A stretch of DNA of 64,000 nucleotides from Coniella vitis (lineage: Eukaryota > Ascomycota > Sordariomycetes > Diaporthales > Schizoparmaceae), in contig WUJK01000007.1 of NCBI GenBank assembly GCA_011317545.1, positions 806,001 through 870,000 on the forward strand, given 5' to 3'. The translations under genes and the position numbers were made by a program. Below, piece by piece: positions 20,529 to 33,330 of the stretch; the first letter of the stretch is position 1; each line of letters opens with the position of its first letter. The notes below the pieces were generated by a model, which saw nothing but the letters and a program-made list of their open reading frames with translations, did not search any database and was not told the origin of the DNA.

Positions 20529-23500
20529 CTATGTACCGGAGATGCAGATATTCAGGTTGGCGTTCACTTCAGTCGGCCCCCAGCATGTTGTAGACTCATG
20601 CTGATATTCCCCAGCTCTTACTCTGGCATGCCGAAGCGCAGCTCCCAGCACATTGGCCACTTCCCGAGCCATGTCCGACTTTCTCCCCAGGTACCACAAT
20701 GCTTTATTGCAGTCTCGACATCTCTCGAGATTGCCCCTCTCTCTCTCAAGCGTTGCGTCGAGGTCGCTCGAAGTGGTGTCGAACTTGACGGTGTCCTCTA
20801 GCAAGATTATAGAAGACCTCGAGAACAGCCGCAAAAGAATCATGGTCCACGGCTCGGTCAACAAGGCGCCCTCGTTGATGGCGTGGTGGTAGTTTTCGAG
20901 CTCGCCAAAGAAATCGTGCCGTGGTGCTGATGCTCTTGCCAAGTCGGACACGAGCCGTACGCTAGACTTGCGGATGACATAGACCGTATCCTCCTCGGTC
21001 CTTTGTATCATCTCGTCCACTCCTCCCATCTGCCGCTGGTCCACAATCTCGACAAGCTCGGCCAACAGTAGAGTCGCCAGAAGCCAGTGGCCAAAGAGGC
21101 ACACATACCAGCTCTGGATCCGTGCAGAGAGCACCAAGTGGTTCCCGATGCAATCGGAAAACAAGCCTGAATAGATGGCCTGCCAATGCGCGTAGACGTC
21201 CAGCGAGTCCCGGATGGCTTCTTCTATGCTAGCTGATTCCGTGTCGCGAGCAATCAGGGTCTGCAAACGGGTGATCTTTCTGTACAGCAATACTTTGACC
21301 GGAGCGGCGTCGGTGAGTTCTTGTGCAATCTCAACGTCAGCGCAGGGCCACCGCAGCGAAGTACACTTTGTCTGGAGATCTTTGGCTAATATGACGTTCC
21401 AGCGTTTGGCTGTGTCGCAATTGATAGGCGCGCTGTGATCGTGGTGTGAGGGGTGCGCCAGAGCCAGGTTGCTGCTGTCTTCATCAGAGACGGTCAGAGG
21501 ACGTTCAGTCATGGCGGCAGAGATGGTGTCGAACATGACAGCCAGCCAGAACAGCAAGTCGATGGTCTTTCTGCACTCGGCATCGTAGCAGCCCTGGCCG
21601 CTTCCGTTCTGCCTGTCTCGCCTTCGTCGATCGTGGAGCTCGACGCGCCGCCGCAGCACTTGCAAGCGTCGCGTGGCCCGTTCCAGCCAGACTTGTTGCG
21701 TGTCTTGGCCTATAATATCTTCGACGACCTGGGAGGGCTCGCTCATGCCCTCAAAGAGGTCGTCGGCATTCGGCTGTGCATCTTTCTCAAAATACTTTTG
21801 CGTCAGCCCGAAAATAATCTCGGCAAACACGACGCGGAACGAATCGATCTCAGTGCAGTCATCCAGAGCTTTGCGAGCCTGGTTCCACAGCGACTTTTGC
21901 AAGGTGCGGTCAAACGCTTCGCCAAAGTCCAGGTCCAAGAACCGAGTGGCATTCTCATCGCGGACAGCAGACCACCGTGTTGCGCTCCGCGGACTCGCCT
22001 GCGCCCACTGGGCCGTGAAGGCCATGACAGCTGCGTTCAATGCCGCGCAGACCAAGCGTTCCTCAGCCGGGTTCAGGCGCCGCAGGCCTAGCGAGTGTGC
22101 CATCCGATCGAGCTTCACAACGCGACGGTACACCCTATTTGACCAATTGGGGCCCCATTCCTGCCGCATGTCTTCCAGGGTACCCCACAGCTGCTGCTGC
22201 TGCTGTTGCTGCTGATGGACGTGGCGGGGCACCTCGGAATCTGTATCTGCTGCTGCTGCTGATGCTGCAACAAGGACTATCGTATTGTACGGGCATGACT
22301 GTTCCGTCAACCAGCACGACAAGGCGCCTTCCATAACGTCATGGTAGATCTTCATCATGGCCTGACCAATGAGGTTAGTATTGACAACACGTGCCAGCCC
22401 ATCCTCGCCAGCAAGGCCGCTACTCCAGGGAAACCCCGCAGGCACCAAGTGACATCGCGCAGGGCTCTGGGTCCGTCGCCGCTTATGTGTGCGCGTTGAG
22501 TCGTCAGAGCGGGTAGTTGCTGCGGACGAGGTCACTGGACTGGACCACACGGCCGAGGCACCACTGCCCCTACTACTGAAGCCTCCTCCTGTTCCGGCGA
22601 TTGTGTCGATGTTGGGCGCGAAGGCGTTCTCTGCGATGCTATGGTTGTAGTCGGGAATGGTGTCGGATACATTAATATATGCAGTCTGTTGCTGCTGCTG
22701 CGCGAGGGGATATCCCATCTCTGCGCTACTCGTTGTCGCGGACGCCGCCATTGGCATACACGAATCTGCCGAGAAGGTCAGTGCAGGTGCGGGTCCGCTG
22801 GTTAATGTACCGTCGACAAAGGCTAGGTCCGAGGACGTGGGCGGTTGTACATGGTTGGTAAAGTGCTCAACTCCAGTGCTGGTGGCTGTGACGGGGATTG
22901 CGGCAGAAGACGGGTAGACGCTCATGCCACCGTCCAGCAGGAGATGGTGATGATCGGTCACGTCGTGATAGTGACTATGATGCATTGAAGGTAGCGGAGG
23001 CGGAACAGGGGCAAAGACATATGCTTGGTGGTGAGGATCGAGCGCCCCGGCAGTCATGCTTGTGGAGACTATTGGCATGGGTCTTAGTGGGATTTCGGAT
23101 ACTGATGGCGGTGATTCTTGGTATGATGCATTTGATGAGGAATCAGTGGTGGCATCGGCTGCGTGAGCGGCGGTAGCCATGGGAGGCTGCTGGAAATCAG
23201 ACGGAAACCCCGGATTGGAGCTGCTCATCCCTCCTCTGGCTTTCGAGTACACCGGCGATGGCGGCCGTACTGCTGCCGCCGCCGTTGAAGATGCTGAGCC
23301 AGAGGCATCTCTTGAAGCAAGGGCGCGTTCTTTGCGCTGTTGTTGTTGGCTGCGGACCCATTCAAAGGTGCAGTGTTTGTTTGTGCGTGCACAGTTTGTG
23401 CAAGGGCCGATGAACTCTGCTTCCTCGTCGTGGGGCAGACAGTCTAGAGATATGAGAAGGAGTCGTGTTAGCTACAGTGTCTCCTGTCGTGCCCTGGTGT

Positions 23501-24378
23501 CTTCTTTCTGTGCGTGTGTGTATGCATGTGTTTTTATGAAACTTGTCTTTTTGCTTCTTGCTTTTTTTTTTCTTCTTCTTTTCTTCTTCTTTTCTTCTTC
23601 ATTTCTTCTTCATTTCTTCTTCATTTCTTCTTCATTTCTTCTTCATTTCTTCTTCTTTTCACTGCGGCACAACAACTGGCTGGCACATCCGGTGAACAAG
23701 ACTTTCTTATGCCGCTCTGGTTTCAAAGAGCGCGCCGACACGGACGTCTCTTTTGGAGTTTAAGACCCCAGTGAGATCATCCCCGGTGCGGATTGCGGGC
23801 CTGCTTTCTTGGTCCGATCCGGGGTCGCGCAGCAGTATTATCCGGAATGCGGATTGGGGGGGGGCAATCTTAAAAAGAGCACACAAAGAAAAGTAGATCC
23901 ATTTTAGCCAACGAGCCAGCCATTCATCCACTTTTGGTGGGGGACCCGCTCAGATGCAGCTTCACGGGGACGACCCGAATCCTCTTTTCTCCCCCTCGCC
24001 CCTCCCCCCGGGTTTCGAATCTTGGCGCAGAGAGATCCAAGGGGAAGAAAGGGTGAAGGGATAAGGGATCACATGCGACAAGTCGGGAAGAATGTTGGGG
24101 AAAGCCAAAGACAAAAACAAAACAAAAAATAGAGGAAATGAATGCTATTTCGGCAAGGAGACATCAACAACCAGAAAGAAACTTGCAATCGATGGGCAAA
24201 AAGATCAAAAGAAAAAAGGGAAAAAAGGGAAAAAACGAGAGAAAAATGACCAAGACGTGCCTGTGCTTGTTGGGCCTACAACTACTACACCAGCTCCGAC
24301 TCCGGGTCCATGACTCGTCAGCCCGCCTCGGACTATTCCCAGGCGACCGCTGCTGTTGTGTACTTCTTCTTCAGCGTC

Positions 24379-24411
<33 letters not shown>

Positions 24412-24507
24412 GCGTTGGATCCGTCTGTCGCGTAGCCAGGCGGCGTCACAAGCCCTTTTGCCCTTGCGACATTGATCGCAGCTGCTATTTTGTCGCCGAC
24501 TCATCAT
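20529..24507 (-). CDS. Zn(II)2Cys6 fungal transcription factor, split zinc cluster
   Basis: Exon 2 (23443-20529) is clear: acceptor CTAG, then 970 codons to the stop. Exon 1 starts at the paired ATGs 24507/24504 and encodes SSCDQCRKGKRAC, the first half of the zinc cluster (C-x2-C-x6-C). Exon 2 opens with a Cys and carries PCTNCARTNKHC, the second half (C-x2-C-x6-C), followed by FEWVRSQ. Phase requires exon 1 to end one base into a codon; candidate donors are after 24348 or 24291, so the intron is about 0.85-0.9 kb, long for this genome, and might hide a further exon. Between the two halves the loop carries ten Ala from a (CTG)10 tract and an acidic run. The C-terminal half reads as the fungal-specific regulatory domain (about residues 500-800). 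It should be a nuclear DNA-binding regulator; targets are unknown. Confidence 0.85.
23563..23660. repeat. (ATTTCTTCTTC)n tandem repeat in transcription-factor intron
   Basis: An 11-bp unit is repeated about six times, flanked by TTC-rich variants, giving a purine tract on the coding (minus) strand. It accounts for part of the unusual intron length. Confidence 0.85.
24381..24410 (-). repeat. (CTG)10 encoding ten Ala in the zinc-cluster loop
   Basis: Ten perfect CAG units on the plus strand read as Ala on the minus strand, between the third and fourth Cys of the zinc cluster. Confidence 0.9.
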
Positions 24508-24522
24508 CTGCTGTTGTTTGTT

Positions 24523-24529
<7 letters not shown>

Positions 24530-24568
<39 letters not shown>
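24530..24568 (-). repeat. (CA)n tract in the transcription-factor leader
   Basis: A GT dinucleotide array (CA on the coding strand) begins about 20-25 bp upstream of the ATG pair. It would lie in the 5' leader and is a likely length polymorphism. Confidence 0.85.
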
Positions 24569-24570
<2 letters not shown>

Positions 24571-25969
24571 TAAAATTAGAGCTGTTGGTTGTCGTTGATG
24601 GTGGGACAAAAGGGTGAGTGAGTGGAATGAGTGAAAAAGTGGGTGAGGTAGACTGGGCAGGACGGGTAGCAACCGAGGAGGAGTATTTGGTTGTGGAAAG
24701 TGAAGTGAAGTGAATACGTAAGTGGGTAACAAATCAAACTGTAGGAGTTGGCCGTGGGGATAGTTTAGGTTGATTTGGGAGCCGGGGGGGGATCTATAAG
24801 TGAGGACCAATCAGAAGCTGAGCATTGCTGACAATAGGACAGACAACGATGGACAGCGGCCGAAAACAAAGGGTGGTGGTGGAGGAGGAGGAGGAGAGAG
24901 GGGGCGGAGAAGGGCCCGACCAAGAAAGAGAGGAACTGGCGGCGGTGGTGGTGGAAAAAGGCGGGTTAGGGGACACAGACAGGTAGGCCTAGCAGGTAGG
25001 TAGGTTGGGCGGCAGGGCGGCAGCGGTCACGGGGTGGGTTTGGCTTGGCTTGGCTTGGCCTCGTTTTCGGTTTTGGGCTTTTTGGGGGGGGTGGGAGAAG
25101 AGGGATTTGGGTTTATGCTGGCGCGCCGCCACGTAGCGAGGGGCGGAGCACGGAGAACGGAGAACGGGGACCCCTGGGAGAGAGGGCGGGTGGGTGCCTT
25201 TGGATGGATCACTTCTGGAGCGTTGGGAGAAGGAGACTGGAAGTGGTTGGCAGGTCGCAAGTCAGTGTTCATCAAGCAAGCAAGCAGGTTGACACCGTGG
25301 ACAACAAGGAGCAGTATGAGCAGCAAAGGAGGAAGCAAAACAAGAGGCAAGCCACCCAAACCGCCAAAAGATCCTACGTCATTTGCTTGGGCACCGATCT
25401 TGTGGATGGACAGATCCATGGCAGTATGATGGTTGTCTCCGGTTGCGAGAAGGGGAATGTTATACAGAAAAAAGGAACCACGATCCAGCTTCACTCGTCC
25501 AGCCTTTCATCTTTCCCAGGCTTCACAGGGCTTCACCAGCGCCAGGGCCAACTCTGGGCACCCGAGTGGACAAAGGGCGGTAGGATCGGCTTCGGTTTGG
25601 GCTTGAAAGGCCTGGTTGCTTACGCTGGCTGGCGGTGCCTCTTTTGCACTGGGCATTTGGAATACTATGTATAACCCGCCAGCAGCCTGCCTAGCTAGAC
25701 CTTGATCTTTTTCCCCATTGGTCCATAAGAAGTCAAGGCATTTCCGGTGGCATGGGTTCTAGCATTCTTTTCTAGATAGGAACCGCGGCAGATCGGGGAG
25801 AAACCGGCGGTTCGGTACGCTTGGCGATTGGATGAGTTGGAATTGGCCTCAGGATGTTCATGTACATAGATAGGTTTTCTTTCTTGGCGGGAAGGATTCT
25901 GGTTTACTGGCACACCGGCACTCGAAGACAAGGAACAAAAGAGAGATGGAGGGCGGGCATTGCTCAGCC

Positions 25970-25984
25970 TATGTACATAGTAGC
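25970..25984. repeat. Imperfect copy of the 16-bp palindrome
   Basis: CTATGTACATAGTAG keeps the ACTATGTACATAGT-type core except its first bases. Confidence 0.75.
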
Positions 25985-28900
25985 GGCAATTGAGGCGAGT
26001 TTCGCCAAAAGTGCAGATGATATAAAAGCCAATTAATTCGTGTTCTTGCTGGCTCCCCTTTTGGAAAATATGTGTGTACTTCTATACAGTAGCAGTGCAC
26101 TTTAACCGCCCTTCTGGGCTCCAAAATGGTGCTATTCCATTCACCTTTATGTGCCCAATATCGCTTTCGCCGTTAGCCTGGGTCAGGTTCACAGATGGAT
26201 GGATACTGATCATTATCCGCAATGACCTTCAAACCCTTACTTTAAAAAGAAACCATGTTTGTGCAGTCTGATCGATCAGCCAGTGCATGATTGCCGTGGG
26301 AAGGATGGAATGTTATAGCAGCCACGAGTCGGCGAGGAATGTCAGTTGATTGCGTTCAAGAAGGAAGCAGGTTCTCAACTGTACCATGTGCTAGATCTCG
26401 CGTTCGTGAATGTTATTCTTATTCCAATTCCGCAGCTTTATTAGCCTTTAACTGCGCCAATTGGTTCGACTTCGAGTTCTTGGGGAAGCCATTGACTCTC
26501 TTCCGTGCACTCCTTGAGTGATCGACAACCACTCACGCTACATCTTATTATAGTTTATTAGTCTTCCTTACTGTCTCACTGCGCGTGTTCGTTTGCATCA
26601 CGGGTTGCTATGATCATGTGCGTATGCGAGCGACTAGTGGCAACAATGCACCTCGCTCTCTATTTGACTTGTCTTGCGCCATCATCACGAAAGGCAGGAT
26701 AACACCCGCTGGTTCCTACTATTTTGTCTTTCTACCACAGGAGTGGATGGAGCCTGGACTTTTTCATTCTCTTTGAAGACTTATATATGGCGATAGTAAC
26801 AACATAATTAGGCCTCGTCATGGGTGGTATATCAGTACTCGGCGTTGAGAACTGCACCGCTTTCACGATACTTAGTGCTCGCCATTTGACAATAATTCGA
26901 GTGATGCAACGAACGACTAAACGCCCATGTCAAGGGTGAGCTGTATTATTCTAGCGTTCCGGGTCAAGCAGTCCGCCTCTTGGATGAAGAATCGTACACG
27001 GACTTTGTCAACGACTGGTACCACAGTCCTAGAATCGGACCCGAAAATGGGCAAGAGTCCCATGCACCGTGGACAAGATTACAAAAGGGTGCGTAAAGCC
27101 CAATGCCATCAGGCGTCACAGAAGGGTCCATCGTCTACCGTTCCTTTTGGAAACAAGTCAAAGCCATGCAAGCAAACCAGACAACAGTTCCAGACAACTT
27201 GACATGTTTTCAATGGTGGGGCTTGTGGAATGGATAGTATAAAGTAACTCGCCACTCTTTGACAGTATTTCTTTTGACATGTGCGTGAGTATCCCGGAGA
27301 AAAGAAAGATGCTGACGATGCTGCCTCTCCACGACTGTTTCCAGAAGTAGGCTGCAGCAGCGTGAAAGATAACGGCTCTCCGTCCAGCAGATATCGATCT
27401 TTTGCATAGCATAAACGACGTCCACTTGCAAGACATTGTTGATCAAGATCAACTTTACGCATGACATCTGACAGCAGAGTCCGCGAGATTCCCTTGCCAC
27501 TGGTCGAGCGTACATTAGGCACAGAGCCAGAAGCGACGAACGGGTCATATCAATCGTCGTTGGAACCTGGCATGCTAAAACGAGTATATGATTCCAGCCT
27601 CTTGCAGGCGAAATGCAGCATCCGCAGGTCTGGAATATACACCGCACAGGTAATCGAGAAACGGTGCGAAACCCATAGCCACTCATTTGATTTACAGTCA
27701 TGGCGCAACGGAGAAAAAGCTTCAAGTATAGGAAAATTAGTGACATGACATTGAATCTCGTTTCTTGCATAATTTAAACTATTCTGTGACATTGCTCGTC
27801 TGCTGGCTCGAAGCATTTTGAGTTTCTTCTTGATGGCATGGACATCGTGTACCCTGAACAACAATGTTAGGGAGGAGGAGGTTGTCAAGTGTGCCCGTTC
27901 TTTGAAGATATCAGATAAATATAATAGTGCTGCTCAAGTCATTCTGCGGAGCAGGTCCAGTCAATAAACCTTCATGTTACTCCATGGCGAATTTCTTTTG
28001 CCAATGATGGGCACTTCAACGGAGGTGATAGCGGCTGCTTATGTTCCATTCCTTGACAGCATGAAATATGTCTTCCTTTTGCTTTACGCATCAATTCGTT
28101 GCTACGTACCACTGCTGTTGATTCTCCTCTTCCTCATGGAGTTTGGTAGCTCGTGACTGAGATTCCAAATGTTTTTTGAGAGATTCTTTTAACAATCTGA
28201 GAAATATTCAAGAGCGGAACTTGGTCCAAGCAAAGTCTTCAACACGCTTCTACATGGGTTTCCCGAGACTTTTGGTGAAGCGACACTAGCCTGGAAACTC
28301 TACAAAGAATTGACAATAATATAACTGATTTTCTGACATCTAGGGCCTCATTGTTGGGTTCAGTAATGGCTTGTAGATCAGCAACCTATCGATACCGGTT
28401 TTTCCTTGCTCGACACGGAGAGTAAAGGCAGCCAGCATCGTGTAAAAGAGGCTGGACCTGGCGATTCTGGTCGAAACGTATAGTGACTATGCGGGTAACC
28501 TCGTTCTCCCCCTTGTGCGAACGTATATCCCGCGTTGTATCAGTTTGATTCTGGTGCTTTTTGCTGAAAAGGTTCTTTCCAATTCATACGGGGGAACAGG
28601 TCTGATGGAGAGACAACAACATCGACTCGCCATCACGAGTGGAGTGTGATTCAGATGGGTTCCTACGAAGGCTTGTATCACCCTCCCTACATCGGTCGGC
28701 AAAGGTATGTAGCAAGGCCATACGGTGTGGGATAAACAATCTACAATATTGAGTTTCCGCGTGTACTTGTGTGTCCCACGCTTTCTGACTGGCACACCCG
28801 TTTGATAACGGATGGTGAAGGCCATCCCAAGATACAACCAGCAAGAAGCATTCAGACTCAGAGAGCTCCGAAAGTGCTGGTTCATTGAAAGTTCTTCTTC

Positions 28901-29845
28901 TTCTTCTTCTTCTTTGTACTCTGTGGTAGACATAGTGGAGATGCTCTCAAGCAGTCTTACAAAGATGGAGAGTTCCGTTCACTTGGATCCAAAACGTGCT
29001 GGCGAGGGTGTGCGCCGGCTCAACGACGTTGGTCTGCTTACGACCTGAGCGTCAATACTTGGCAAGAATGGAAAAGATGCCGAGGCTTGGCTTCGAAAGA
29101 AGAAGATACACGAAAAGGCTCCGAGTGTATTTGTGCAAGCCATTCTCAAAGCAAAACAATACTCAAGTATATGAATGAGCCTACGAGAATCGGCTGCACA
29201 GGCTACATGAACGCACGCAGGACTGTAGGAAAGTCGGGAGGGTGGATTATGGTGGTGCACAGAGCAATATTCCGCACGGTGTGATCACTGTATTGCAGCA
29301 AATCAAAATTTCGAGTGCTTGTCTAGTGAATTATAGAGTCTAGGTATTGGCTTTGGTTGGGCCTTTGCTCGCGTAGTGTATAGTCCGTGTCGAAATGGTC
29401 AAGACGCTCGCTCCAACCCGCTCGCCGACTTCATCATAGCCATACACGGGTCCCAAGGTGGCCAATTCTACGCGGCCCAAGCTTCACTCGTCTTGTTGCC
29501 TTTGCCCGTTCACTTCCTCGTGCCCCATTGCTCCGAGAATCCAAGACCTGAGACCTGTTGGAGTGGACCAGACACACCAGGGCCTGGCTGGCAATGCTAC
29601 GTTGCCCGACCTCAAAAAGTCAAACCGTGATGCTGCCAAGTGGCCGCAGAAGCAAGTATGTGTGCGGGCTCGATGGTGATGGCTTCACGTCGAGTGCACA
29701 GATCGAGCACTTTGCATCTACGTTGGCTCTATTGACTACACCTTCAAACGAGCAGGGAGTGTCTGCGAGGAAAAGGCAGACCACTGGGTGTTGCAGATGT
29801 GCTGCCCATCGTATACTGTCTATTGACTTGGGGGGGGCCACTCGG

Positions 29846-29890
29846 GCTCTCTGCAATCTGCACTCTGCACTCTGCACTCTGCAAGCTGCA
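29846..29890. repeat. (CTGCACT)n heptamer repeat
   Basis: About four CTGCACT/CTGCAAT units in tandem, in intergenic DNA. The GCACT content resembles the pentamers further right. Confidence 0.75.
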
Positions 29891-31863
29891 CGCACGCTTC
29901 TTTATCACCGAATGCATAAGAGAGCCAAATATACAGTATTTTACATAGCACTCCAGCCGCCGTGACCGTGGCACTTTCATATGTGGGCTGTTGATCTTAA
30001 AAGTACCATTTATCCAAGCTTTCGTATACTGCCAACTTGGCACAGGTCTTGCCACTTTCCTAGAACTGTACAGGCAACATGACCCATCCCTTGTTGTTAA
30101 TAGTTGCTTCTCGTCCCGCCCCCCCTTGCCCGTGAACAATCGCAGAAGTAATATTGAAATGATCCTCATGGCTGGTGGGGGTGATCAGCGCATCCATGTG
30201 GACCGTACAGACCAGGTGTAGTAGCAGCACCGCACCAAATTCATGCAATGCAGCGTGCAATGACACCTTGTTGCTGGATCAAGCCAGCAGCGTTGCTCAT
30301 TTGGGATGGCAGCTTGCCTATTTCGACCTGCCCACATTACTATGTAGCACTAGAATGGAGCTATCACTCTATCTCATTCGTGATCTTCACCGCTTCCTGC
30401 TACATAGTACATAGTACACCATTCTCGTAGACAGTATTGACGATCCCTTGTACTTGGACCATTCCAAAGTCGATATCACTTCCAACGAAGCCACAGGCAG
30501 CTCCTCCAAACGGCTCCTTGTCTCTCTTCTCGTACACGCCCAATGCATTCCACCCCCGCCTCTGCGCTCGCGAACAATACGAGAGCTATTGACAAGATAC
30601 TTTTCCATCCAAATACACAACTCTCAGCTTGCCACCGGGGTGTGGAGACGCGCAAATCTTGCTCGAGTAGAGAGGAGTTCGGTGTGTGTGCGGATGCAGA
30701 CCCAAATGCTGCAAAATACGCGCTGCTGATTGCTAGACCCGTCAGACATGTCATGACTCGGAAAAAGGGCATCGATGTACGAACATTGCGCATGATGCGC
30801 AAAAGATATTATAATACAGAGGAGCCAAAGTCTCTCGCAGCCGAGGAGAGGTTTCTTGGGAGAGCGTACTGACTGTTTTGATTGCATTACGGTGCAGTAT
30901 TCCCAGTTGGATTCCTGATGAGTGCGCTTCGGTGCCGCCAGTTGTCTCAAACCTGTCTGCCTGTCTGTATATGTAATGTAATGCTTCGTGAATTAATGAC
31001 CAATCTTGGCTCTTGTAGAGATCCTTGTGCTCATCCTGTTCCCCCATCACATGTCACGGAAAAGCTTGTTTTCTGTTTCAATAACTCACCTCCCCATGCA
31101 CTGTCTCGCTGCTATTGTTCCTCGAGAGAACTGGTCTTTATGAAAACAGCACGGATTCCAAGCTGAGGGCTATGGACACGGCGCACATCTGCCAAAACTC
31201 TCGTGGGGAAATGGTACCTTGCCAATGGACTCACCAAATATCTGTTTTTTTTTGTTTTTTGTTTTTTCTTTTTGGGAAAGAGATACAACCTACTGTACTA
31301 CTGCAACTGTAGCATCGTACATTGCTATTCTTCTCTTTCCTAGAGGCATAAAACTGCATAACAGCACTTCCACACCATTGATTTCATTGGTAACTCTAAG
31401 CGCTCGTGTGCTGGCCGGCATTGATGCTTTTGGAAAACCTGCGAGCCGTGGTTTTGCGCTTTTCTACGGGACTTGTCACACACCCATCATTTTTCTCATG
31501 CAGATCTTGCGATGAATGGTTTGTAGCCCCGATCCAGTATCTTTGTTTAAACTTTACCCATTTCATATTCGTGCGATGTGTACACCTTGTTCTTTCTTGA
31601 ACGTCCTAGCTTTCGCCCAGACTTCCGACCCGGTTGGTGAGGGCCGAAAGGTATTCTGTGCCTTCCCGGCGTCTGCACATCCAAGGTGCCCCAAGCGCAC
31701 ATGAGCTGAAGACAATTTCAGTGACAATCATCAAGAAGGTCGAGATAAATCTCTTGTAAAATTATTCATGAAGTGATCAGCTCGATCTTGACTGCAATGA
31801 TGTCCATCATCCCACTTTTCATTTTCACAGTTCCCCAGATGAAATTCTCCAGCTAGGTTGGAA

Positions 31864-32313
31864 ATGAAAATCGACGAGTATCAACTGAACGACGCAGTAG
31901 GTACCGAAGACATTCCATTTGATGCCAAGGTAAATTCCCCTATCTCTAACCCATAGATCAGATCAATGGCTCGACGGGTCAACATCAACAAGTGCCGAAG
32001 TGGTTCGCTTGACGAGAACTCCATTCCCAAATTTCGCCAGACGGCCGAGCCACCGATCTATCCTTCTGGAGCTGATCAGCCACCAAAACTGCTGTTCTCT
32101 TTTCCCAAAAGAGAGTGGGGACGTGTTGGCTGTAACTTGGTATTCAGACTAGACACCCAAAACCGTTTGCGACGCCGTATACAGCACGTTTTTGACCGCA
32201 ACTGTCTTATCAACACAGCAACAAGGGCTTATGACGGGTTATCAAGTTGGCCAATAGTCATACCAGTCCTAACTTCCCCCTTCGATACTCACACAAAATT
32301 CCTGAATTTTTGA
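31864..32313 (+). pseudogene. Interrupted 150-codon open frame (unrecognised)
   Basis: An ATG at 31864 opens 30 codons to a TAG at 31954-31956. The same frame then runs to a stop at 32313, with another ATG at 31966 (115 codons). The first part (start MKIDEYQLNDAVG) and the second (IPKFRQTAEPPIYPSG) read more like protein than neighbouring translations. The stop lies in a 27-bp segment (31930-31956) that begins GTAAAT, has CTAAC and ends TAG, so its removal would keep frame. It is shorter than fungal introns normally are. No family recognised. It could be a decayed gene, an unusual intron, or chance. Confidence 0.2.
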
Positions 32314-32702
32314 GGCCTCCTGCTCGGACAACCGGTTATATACCCGCCCTTCTTCTTTAACCCAACTAACTCATGGTCACCTCAAAAGTACGCGGGTGCT
32401 TTATGTATACACACCATATATTCATATCAAGTAAGAGAACAACAGAGATTCTCCTCGCGCTTTACCCCGCCATATCTCGGATCCATGGTGAGTCCTCAGC
32501 ACGGTTTTCAATGTCATGTTTGTACCGGTGGTGCCTGCCTGCCCTTCTGTCTGTCTGTCTGTCTGCTCATTTGTATATTGTCTATCTTGCTACGGGGTGA
32601 TAAACCGTCAGGATCTCTTCAACGGCCAGCCCCAGAACCAAGAATTCCCCTTTGTCTCAAGTCCTGCTACTTGGGTGCTACGTATACAACAGTTCAGCTA
32701 CG

Positions 32703-32734
<32 letters not shown>

Positions 32735-32751
32735 AGAGAGAGAGGGAGAGA
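32703..32751. repeat. Poly(A) tract followed by (GA)n
   Basis: A run of 29 A passes directly into a GA array. No flanking direct repeat was seen that would mark a retroposed copy. Confidence 0.9.
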
Positions 32752-33108
32752 GGGTGTGTATGTCCTGAAGCAATATCATACAATATTTCATTTTATCTTG
32801 TCCATTCATTGCATCTAGGGTCTTTTGCCGTCCCTTAGAAATCCATCTTTGCAGCACTGCAGCCCCCCCAAGCCAACCAAGTATGCATTACCCAGGTCAG
32901 AAAAGACAAAAGACGGATTTTTCTTTTATCCCCCCATCGCGTTCAAGATTTTCTTCCAGGTGATATGAAAAGAAACATCCAAGTACCCGTTTACTTATCT
33001 AGCAAACTCGAGCAGTACATGGCTCTCCCAAGTACTAGCCGTCCACCCGGGCATGGAGGGGGGGGCGGGGGGCTATGAAGGAACGGTGACTGAATCCTCG
33101 TTCGCAGC

Positions 33109-33133
33109 GCAGTGCAGTGCAGTGCAGTGCAGT
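33109..33133. repeat. (GCAGT)5 pentamer array
   Basis: Five perfect tandem copies of GCAGT. Its reverse complement appears as an array 1.2 kb to the right. Confidence 0.9.
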
Positions 33134-33314
33134 ATCTTTACCCCTGGCGTGCTACGCAAGGCTTGGCAAATATATTTCCCGGCTCTGACATGGGCAGGGA
33201 GGGGGCTCTTAGTATGCATAGTAGAGTTCAACGGCTCAGACTGAAACGGAGGGCGGGTTGTCCCAGCGCGGGCGGAGGAGAGTTATCCGCCGAATTGTGC
33301 GGCATGGTATACTA

Positions 33315-33330
33315 TACTATGTACATGGTA
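33315..33330. repeat. One-mismatch copy of the 16-bp palindrome
   Basis: TACTATGTACATGGTA differs from the perfect palindrome at one base. Another TACTAT lies immediately upstream. Confidence 0.85.

Noticed and set aside
8469..24507. The left gene group as a secondary-metabolite cluster
   Set aside because: It has a reductase and a Zn2Cys6 factor, but no backbone synthase, transporter or P450 anywhere in the window.
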